Shown here piece after piece: positions 57,297 to 64,000 of a stretch of DNA of 64,000 nucleotides; position 1 is the first letter of the stretch; the number at the start of each line of letters is the position of its first letter. Under the pieces are notes generated by a model that was not told the origin of the DNA, did no database searches, and saw nothing but the letters and a program-made list of their open reading frames with translations. The stretch covers positions 1,364,001 through 1,428,000 of the forward strand of contig WTXG01000003.1 in assembly GCA_022496185.1 (NCBI GenBank). Reading direction: 5' to 3'. Origin of the DNA: Multifurca ochricompacta. Lineage: Eukaryota; Basidiomycota; Agaricomycetes; Russulales; Russulaceae. The position numbers and the translations under genes are program-made.

Positions 57297-57743
57297 CAGT
57301 GGGTCAAAAAACTGTCCTGATGTTTGCACCATTTCTAGTATTCACTCTATAGCACCTCAGCATTTAGGAATCTGGTCATGGTGTGGCTGTATGTCTGAAA
57401 GCCCTGCTTCCTGGCTACCATGCCCAATTTGGATCAAATAAATTGGCCATGATATAAGCATTTTATGATCAAATCAAATCAATCAATCATTGGGATAGTT
57501 TTTTGACCCACATTTTAAATCCACTATCTGCCCAATTACTACTTTATTTCACCCCTTTTTGCCTTGATAACTCCTTGAATCCTTTTAGTCATCCTTTCTA
57601 TAACCTTTTGCCATCATTCTGGTGCATTTTTATTCCACTCCTCCACCACCCTCTCCCACAACTCAGGTACCCCCTTGACTGGTTAAGATCCTTCTTCAGA
57701 TCCACCCAGAGGTGTCCAATGTTGAACACAGGACATGTTCAGT
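57297..57743 (-). mobile_element. Tc1/mariner relic with transposase C-terminus
   Basis: CAGTGGGTCAAAAAACTGTC at 57297 and its inverted counterpart at 57491-57511 (minus: GTGGGTCAAAAAACTATCCC) are terminal-repeat sequences. From about 57735 down to 57539 the minus strand encodes a Tc1-type transposase C-terminus: VQHWTPLGGSEEGS, then after a stop LWERVVEEWNKNAPE and, after another stop, IERMTKRIQGVIKAKRG. The first 90 bases are also at 9968-10060. The far end is cut by the LTR of element F. Confidence 0.72.
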
Positions 57744-58235
57744 GGTGCTTCAGGCATCAGGAGATTAGATTAGCTACTTTGTGGACTAGATTAGATATTG
57801 GAGTTTCGGACTATTTACCATATCATTATTATTTTCTTTCTCACATTCTGCAGTAGCTGACTGATGTACCTTAGTAATGATGTACAAGCATGTGATTCCT
57901 TACTGGCCAATGGCCTTATTCCCTCTTGTTTATTGTTTGGACTTTGTCTGGCACTTGTGGACTTATTCCCAGTGCACAGACCATCCCTTGGATAGTATAT
58001 AAGGGTGTCTGTTTCATCTCTTACACTTCAGAGTTTTCTTCACCTCTGAAGTGTAAGTCCTATCTCTTCTACTTACTATCTTACCTCTGACTAACCATCT
58101 CCTGTAGATAACTTGTCTTTCTAGGTGTGTAGTATAGTATAATAGAGTTTTCTTCACCTCTGAAGTATAACTTGTCTTTCTAGCCTAACCTGCTAACTTT
58201 ACAGTCAGTATGCTGCGCTCCATGCCTGTTTCACA
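57744..58235 (+). repeat. Element F 5' LTR (5' truncated)
   Basis: Homologous to the E LTR but without its first 25 or so bases; starts at GGTGCTTCAGGCATC. TATATAAG at 57996-58003. Ends CCTGTTTCACA, followed by the tRNA-Met primer site. Confidence 0.88.
58020..58057 (+). promoter_or_regulatory. Hairpin at the predicted mRNA 5' end of copia family E/F/G
   Basis: CTTACACTTCAGAG (58020-58033) and CTCTGAAGTGTAAG (58044-58057) form a perfect 14-base stem with a 10-base loop, starting about 24 bases after the TATA box. The same stem is in both E LTRs and, nearly unchanged, in the G LTR, although loop bases differ. Confidence 0.6.
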
Positions 58236-58248
58236 GGTTATGGGCCCT
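58236..58248 (+). promoter_or_regulatory. Element F primer-binding site, initiator tRNA-Met half type
   Basis: GGTTATGGGCCCT directly after the LTR, identical to E and G. Confidence 0.72.
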
Positions 58249-59167
58249 GAGCATGCCTAACTGATCTGATACCATTTCTTTTGATCAGTCCAACTTTACA
58301 CTTCAAGCTCACCAAAGCTTTAAGACTCCTCTCCCAATCAGTCTTCCTTGTGAGCTTCATCTTTTTTCTCTTGCCCTTAACTGTCCACAAGGTGGTGCGC
58401 TTTATGTGCCCACCTTGATCTGTCTGGCTAGTCCCTCAGGGGATTCTTGCAAGAGGTGACGAGGGACCCTAAGCAGGTGAAACACCTTGAGTTCCTCATG
58501 TGCACTCTAAGTAAATAGTATTCATAGTTGTAGCTGGGTTTTCGTCCCATCCATAGTCTTAGTAGGCTGCTTGCCCAGAAGGCTTGGGGCTATAGGTTCA
58601 GTCAATGCTTGGCTCGATCCATAAGCCGGGTTTAGCAACCTGCTGGTAGAGTTTAGGGTCTAGAACAAGGCATGGGTAGTCACTCCCATGATGCTTGGGC
58701 TCGATACAAGTAGGCTTGAACTACTATAGTAGATACACAGTAGCTAGAAGGTTTTGTCTCTGGGCAGAAGTACCTGCTGCTGTCATTGGGGGTCCACCCC
58801 AACCAGAGGAAACCTGATAGTCTACTATAGTCATGGCCCCAATCATCTAGGGCTTAATCATGGACTCCACCACCAGCACTAGAGGAAGGGCTATACACCC
58901 TTTGTCTCTAGTGGAACTTGTGGTTGGCTCCTCCATGACATGACTCCCCATCTATTTACACACAGTCCCCCTGATGTGGGCTTAGGACTTGTTGTAGATG
59001 GTGCTAGACAGCTTACTATACTACTTAGAAGTTGCACATCAGAGGCAGGACTTTTTTAAGTTCTGAAGCATAGTGCCACAGAATGGATGGGCCCTCTTCA
59101 ATGAGACCTGGACAACTGGTTCTAACTGCTCCTTGGAACCAGGATCAACCTTTTTTAAATCATCTCA
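58249..59167 (+). other. Element F long leader
   Basis: About 0.9 kb, homologous to the E leader in reverse and to G; no coding frame supported. Confidence 0.6.
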
Positions 59168-62100
59168 ATGTCTTCCATCATCTTCCCCCCTACCTTCAAG
59201 TTTGATAAGCTTGACGGCTCCAACTGGCAGCAGTGGTCAGTGTTGTTCACTGCCCTGCTCAGGATAAATGGAATGAAGAGGCACATTACTCATGATGCCC
59301 CTGAATTCCTGAATCCGCCGAAGCCAGAGGATGGAGAAAAGGATGACAAGTACACCAAACGCTTCACACAATAGTCAGAGCCCATGTACCTAGAGTGGAA
59401 CAGAGTGGAGGAAGTCCTCATGGGAGTTCTGGTGATGGTAACATCGCCAGAAACATACTCCCAAATTGCCTCTGACAGAACTTACCCTTCTGTCAATGCC
59501 AAGTATGAGCGTTTGGAATCGCTCTATGGCTCAGTAGGTAGCATGGCCACCTACAACTTGTGGTGCTCAGTTTCGTCCTTCCATTTGGAGGAAGGCAAAC
59601 AATTTAGGCCCCAGTTGCAGCATGTGTTGGATGCGAGGAGTACTCTTAAAGAGAATGGGATGGAGATCTCTGATCTCCAGATGAGCTTTATTTTGCTCCA
59701 ATCCCTACCTCCATCCTATAATGCCATTGCTGGCTCTATCCTGGCATCAGGTCCCCCTGACCACCTTTCCCCTCAGGACCTTGTGCAAAGGTTCCTAAAT
59801 GAGGAAAGCCAACTAGCTGGCCCCACAGGAAGTGGTGTTGGGGCTGCCCTTAATAAGGCAGCCCATGTCAACAAAAATAAAAACAAAAAACAATCAAATT
59901 TCATGCCACAACCTGCAGGTGCATCATCGTCCAATGATGTCACCTGCTTCTATTGCCAGAAGCCGGGCCACAAGGCTAATGAATGTTGGCAAAGGAAACA
60001 GGACAGAGCCAATGCTGATGCAGGCAAAAAGGGCAACAAGAGGAAGGGGCAAGGCCCCAGTGTACAAAATAACTCCACACAAGTAGCTACCATAGTTAAT
60101 GGTAGTGGCAGAATACAGTAGGTGCATGAGACACCTTGCATTTCACTTTATTCTTTGATGGAACATATGCAAGAAGTTGATGATGGCAGCAATCCTTGGA
60201 TGATGGACAGTGGAGCCACCACTCATTTCACACCATATTTAGAAGATTTTTCTGAATATCTCCCACATACGGGACATCAGGTGACAATAGGTGATGGCTC
60301 CATAGTCCAAGTTGAAGGGACAGGCAAAGTCATTCTCAGAACTCATAATAATTATGAGTTAGAGTTAAATAATGTCTACTATATGCCTGGCAGTGAAAGA
60401 ATACTGTCAACAAGCTGCATCACAGACAAAGGCAGCTCAGTGGAATTTACTCCATCTGAGGTCAGAATAAAATACGATAATGCAATTATAGTGGAAGGTG
60501 TCAAGGCTATGGGACTCTATTGGGTCCTTGGGAAAACTATGCAGAATCTAAATACTGCTTCCCACAAATCTGCATCAAGTAGCCTTGAAACCTGGCATTT
60601 GCGCATGGGTCATATGTCAAAAGAGGCCCTTAAAAGACATGCTCCTAAGGCTGTAAAAGGTCTTAGTATAGATAATAGCCAAGTGGAAGACAAGCTGTGT
60701 TATGGCTGTGAAATGGGAAAATCACACCATCTTCCATTCCCTCCCTCTCAAAAGAGAGCTTCAGCACCCTTGGAAGTCATTCATAGTGACCTAGTTGGTC
60801 CTCTACAATGTACTTTGATTCAAGGGAACCTATACTTTGCCACCTTCATAGACGACTTTAGCAGGACAGCCCTAGTTGTTGCTATGAAGGCTAAAAGTGA
60901 CTTTACATCGGTTTTCTGTAATATTAAGGCATTCCTGGAAAATAAAACAGACAGGAAAATAAAGACCTTACACACAGACCAAGGTGGTGAATTTGTTAAT
61001 AGGGAGCTGAAGTCAATACTTGAGCAGGCTGGCATAGAGCATAAATTGACAATGCCATATTCCCCACAACAGAACAGAAGGGCTGAAAGGTTCAACAGAA
61101 CCATCATGGAAAAGGCTACCAGTATGCTGCATCATGCTGGTCTTTCCCTTGGCTTCTGGGAATGTGCAGTGTGAACAGCCTGTCACATATACAATAGAAT
61201 GCCTATCCATTCCAATAAGTGGAGGACACTGCTGGAGCTTCTGGATGGGGACATTCCAGATGTCTCATACTTTAAAATATTTGGCTGCTTAGCCTACTAC
61301 ACTGTCCCAGAGGATAAAAGACGTAAACTGGACCACAAAGCCAGAGAAACAGTCTTTGTTGGGTATGCACCCCATTCAAAAGGATATTTGTTATGGGACA
61401 TGCACACTTGATCCTTTGTATTGTCCAGAGATGTGACATTTGATGAAGGATCCTTCCCATCCAACCTTGCCAAGGACAGCAAGGGAAAGCAACAGGAGAA
61501 AGTTATGCCTTTTGTCTTAGAAGTTGAGAGGCCTGTCCAGCCTCAACCAGCAATAGCCACAGTTCCTCAGGCTCCTGAAGATAAGGAAGCCGAGGTTGAG
61601 GAACAGGAGGTAGTGGAACCTCCTCAAATAAATCCTGAGCCTACCATGCCCATAATGAAGTTGACACACATGAAGTAACTATCTATCAGACACCCCCATC
61701 ACAAGTCATGGAACCATCAGAACTCCCCCAGAGAACCCGTGCCAAGAGACAGTCTAAGAAAAATGTTGGCAGACTTCCCCAACCAGTTTTTACTAGGGAA
61801 AGTCCATGCTCTCAACAACATGACAGGGCTGTGCAGGAAGACGTAGATCTTGATACTGCCCATCCCAAACGTTCACATCACATGAACCCTCGATTCTATA
61901 ATGAGGATAATGCTGAGTTTGTGCAGGGTTCTTCCAGACTTGGGCATATGGAATTGCTAAATGCTGCAGGTGTCTCTTATAGAGACCCCCTGACTTTTCA
62001 GGAGGCAATGCAGTCTGACAATGCCAGTGAATGGCTTGAGGCATGTAAATATGAAATTGATGCCTTAGATAAACTTAATGTGTGGTGCCTTGAGGATCTT

Positions 62101-62976
62101 CCAAAAGGAAGAAAGGCTGTCAAGTCAAAATGGGTTTTTAAGCTGAAACCAGATGGACAGTTTCGTGCTAGGCTTGTGGCAAAGGTTTCACCCAAATAGA
62201 AGGGGTGGACTTCAATGAAACATTCTCACCAGTCGCCAGATTTGAATCACTTAGATTACTACTAGCGCTAGCTACACTAGAGGATTGGGAAATCCACCAA
62301 ATGGATGTCAATTGGCATTCCTACATGGTGATCTGGATGAAGAAATATATATGGAGCAACCAGTTGGTTTCATTGTTGCTGGTCAAGAGTCCAAAGTTTG
62401 TAGGTTACAAAAGCATTATATGGCCTCAAACAGGCTTCCTGAGCATGGAATCTTCAATTCCATGCAGTTCTCAATGAACTGGGCTTCACTCAGACATACT
62501 CTGATGCAGGAGTATATGTGTTTCATCAAAAGAGGGGGATGATTCACTCTATGTCATTCTCTATGTAGATGACATAACTATACTTGGATCCTCAAATGAT
62601 AAGATAACGTGGCTGAAGTCAGCTCTATCTAATCGATATGAGATGACTGACTTGGGAGAAATCCAGTCATACCTTGGAGTTAATATCACCAGAGATCGTC
62701 CTAACAAGACACTGGAGATTGACCAAGCAGCCTACATTTTATCTATTATTGAGAAGTTTGGGATGAGGGATTCCAACTGAGTATATACTCCTCTTCCCTC
62801 TGGCGCTGATGTACATCTGGTCAAGTTTGATGGCCAGGCATCTACTTCTGATATAAAGAAGTACCAACAGTTGATGGGGTCCCTGCTATGGGTGCAGATT
62901 GGAAGCAGACCCAACATCAGTTTTGCTGTGGTGCGCCTTAGCCAATATGCTTCCAACCCCTCTCAAGACCATATGC
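59168..62976 (+). pseudogene. gag-pol: Element F gag-pol, degenerate, cut by element G
   Basis: Same architecture as E: MSSIIFPPTFKFDKLDGSNW, zinc knuckle CFYCQKPGHKANEC, protease WMMDSGATTHF, integrase (WHLRMGH...CYGCEMGK, HSDLVGPL, HTDQGGEFV), RT core (VFKLKPDGQF; LYVDDITIL in a shifted frame). Stops break it at 59372 (TAG), 60119 (TAG), 61172 (TGA) and 61409 (TGA). Frame shifts lie near 61640, 62180, 62310 and 62420, and another stop near 62778. It ends abruptly in the RT/RNase H region after LSQYASNPSQ, where the LTR of element G begins. RNase H is missing from the window. Confidence 0.9.
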
Positions 62977-63489
62977 TGTTGACACGGGATGTGTCTGGAG
63001 ATGCTTCAGGCATCTAAGGATCGCTTCAGCTGTAGATAAGATTAGATTAGATATCGGAGTATCGGACTTTTTATGTTATCTTTATTACATTTCCTTCTCA
63101 CCTTACTCAGCTGATTAGTGATGGACTTAGTAATGCGCAGTAAGCATGTGATATCTCTTTGGCCAATGGCCTTTATCCCTCTCTGTTTATTGTCCGGCAC
63201 TTGTGGACTTATTCCCAGTGTGCACAGACCATTTCCCCTGGCCCCTATGGGTATATAAGGGTGTCTGTTTTGTCCTTTACACTTCAGAGTTCTTCTTCCT
63301 CTGAAGTGTAAGTCGTCTTTACTCTACTTTCTACTTTTCCTTTGACTAACATTCTCTCCGTAGTTAACTTGTCTTTTAGGTCAGTAGTATAGTATTATAG
63401 AGTTCTTCTTCCTCTGAAGTTTAACTTGTCTTTTAGCCTAACCTGCTACTAACCACAGTCAGTATAACCAGCAGCATGATTGTTTGACA
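62977..63489 (+). repeat. Element G 5' LTR
   Basis: 513 bases, TGTTGACACGG...TGTTTGACA, same family as E and F. It is inserted in element F pol. Because a primer site and leader follow it, this is a 5' LTR of a further element, not the 3' LTR of F. Confidence 0.88.
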
Positions 63490-63502
63490 GGTTATGGGCC
63501 CT
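63490..63502 (+). promoter_or_regulatory. Element G primer-binding site, initiator tRNA-Met half type
   Basis: GGTTATGGGCCCT directly after the LTR, as in E and F. Confidence 0.72.
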
Positions 63503-64000
63503 GCCGCTCATACTGATCTGTAATTTCCCTTTGTTCATTACAGCCCAACTCGCTTTTTTGCACTTCAAAGCTCACAAAAGCTTCAAAGTCTTTCCCACCA
63601 AGCTTCTTCCTGTGAGCTTTCCTATTTACTGTCTGTGCACCTTAACACCCCACAGGATGATGCAGTTTACTGCTCATCCTGCACTGTTTGGCTAGCCCTT
63701 CGGGGTTCTTGCAAAAGGTGATGAGGGACCCTAAGCGGGTGAAACACCTTGAGCTCCTTGAGTGCGCACTAGGTATTAGTAATTTCTTAGTTGTAGCTGG
63801 GTTTTGTCCCATAGATAGCTTTAGTAGGCCTATAGCCAGAAGCTTGTGGCTTTAAGTCCAGTCAATGCTTGGCTCTGTCTGTAAGCCGGGTTTAGCGACC
63901 CGCATGTGGAGTTTAGGGTCTAGAACAAGGCATGGGTAGTCACTCCCATGACGCTTGGGCTCGATACAAGTAGGCTGCACTACTATAGTCTATACATAGT
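63503..64000 (+). other. Element G leader, running off the window
   Basis: Homologous to the leaders of E and F (for example GGGACCCTAAGCGGGTGAAA and GTCACTCCCATGA). The gag start would lie beyond the right edge. Confidence 0.7.

Noticed and set aside
62977..63489. The LTR at 62977 as the 3' LTR of element F
   Set aside because: F pol stops abruptly in RT/RNase H without a polypurine tract, and a primer site and leader follow the LTR, so it is the 5' LTR of another copy.
1..64000. tRNA, rRNA or other structural RNA genes
   Set aside because: I found no cloverleaf or rRNA-like sequence on either strand by eye; the tRNA-Met-like strings are primer-binding sites.

Overview
The window is fungal nuclear DNA, most likely from an Agaricomycotina basidiomycete. 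The genes are split by many introns of about 50 bases, the gene set is typically basidiomycete, and the retroelements are fungal chromoviruses and Ty1/copia elements. I cannot name the species. All homology is by recognition of motifs; no database was searched.

Positions 1-16700 are a compact gene island. In order: the tail of an unknown gene (+), isovaleryl-CoA dehydrogenase (+), a possible small unknown gene (-), arginase (+), a PLP aminotransferase (+), a CWF19/Drn1-type splicing factor with zinc knuckles (-), the F1-ATPase assembly chaperone ATP12 (+), an ALKBH1-like dioxygenase (-), a LETM1/Mdm38 mitochondrial inner-membrane protein (+) and the amino-acid-permease chaperone SHR3 (-). Several products are mitochondrial (IVD, ATP12, LETM1). 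Three are linked to amino-acid handling (IVD, arginase, SHR3). They are neighbours, not an operon. Single-base frame breaks in arginase, LETM1 and the aminotransferase suggest leftover indel errors in the assembly, or decay of arginase.

Positions 17252-56326 are one nested retrotransposon locus, and target-site duplications (TSDs) allow its history to be read. An old solo LTR (Z) was hit by Ty3/gypsy element A (17266-49211, TSD CAGGT) and later by Ty1/copia element E (49423-55880, TSD AAGCT). A was hit in gag by gypsy element B (19280-27325, TSD CCCGG) and in protease by gypsy element C (28701-45233, TSD ACCCA). C was hit by gypsy element D (31381-40670). B took a solo LTR of its own family into pol (TSD ACGGA) and then underwent an inversion between that LTR and its 5' LTR, so gag and the first part of pol now face backwards.

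Positions 56417-64000 hold a D-family solo LTR, a B-like LTR relic, a Tc1/mariner relic, a degenerate copia element F, and the 5' end of another copia element G that has landed in F and runs off the window.

Main biological signals. All four gypsy elements carry a Tf1-type self-priming site matching the predicted mRNA start 34-35 bases after the TATA box. The copia elements carry a Drosophila copia-type site for the anticodon loop of initiator tRNA-Met. Differences between LTR pairs, and most in-frame stops in A and C, are transitions at CpG, as expected from cytosine methylation. B and C carry a similar extra gene after pol, and D carries extra reading frames before gag.
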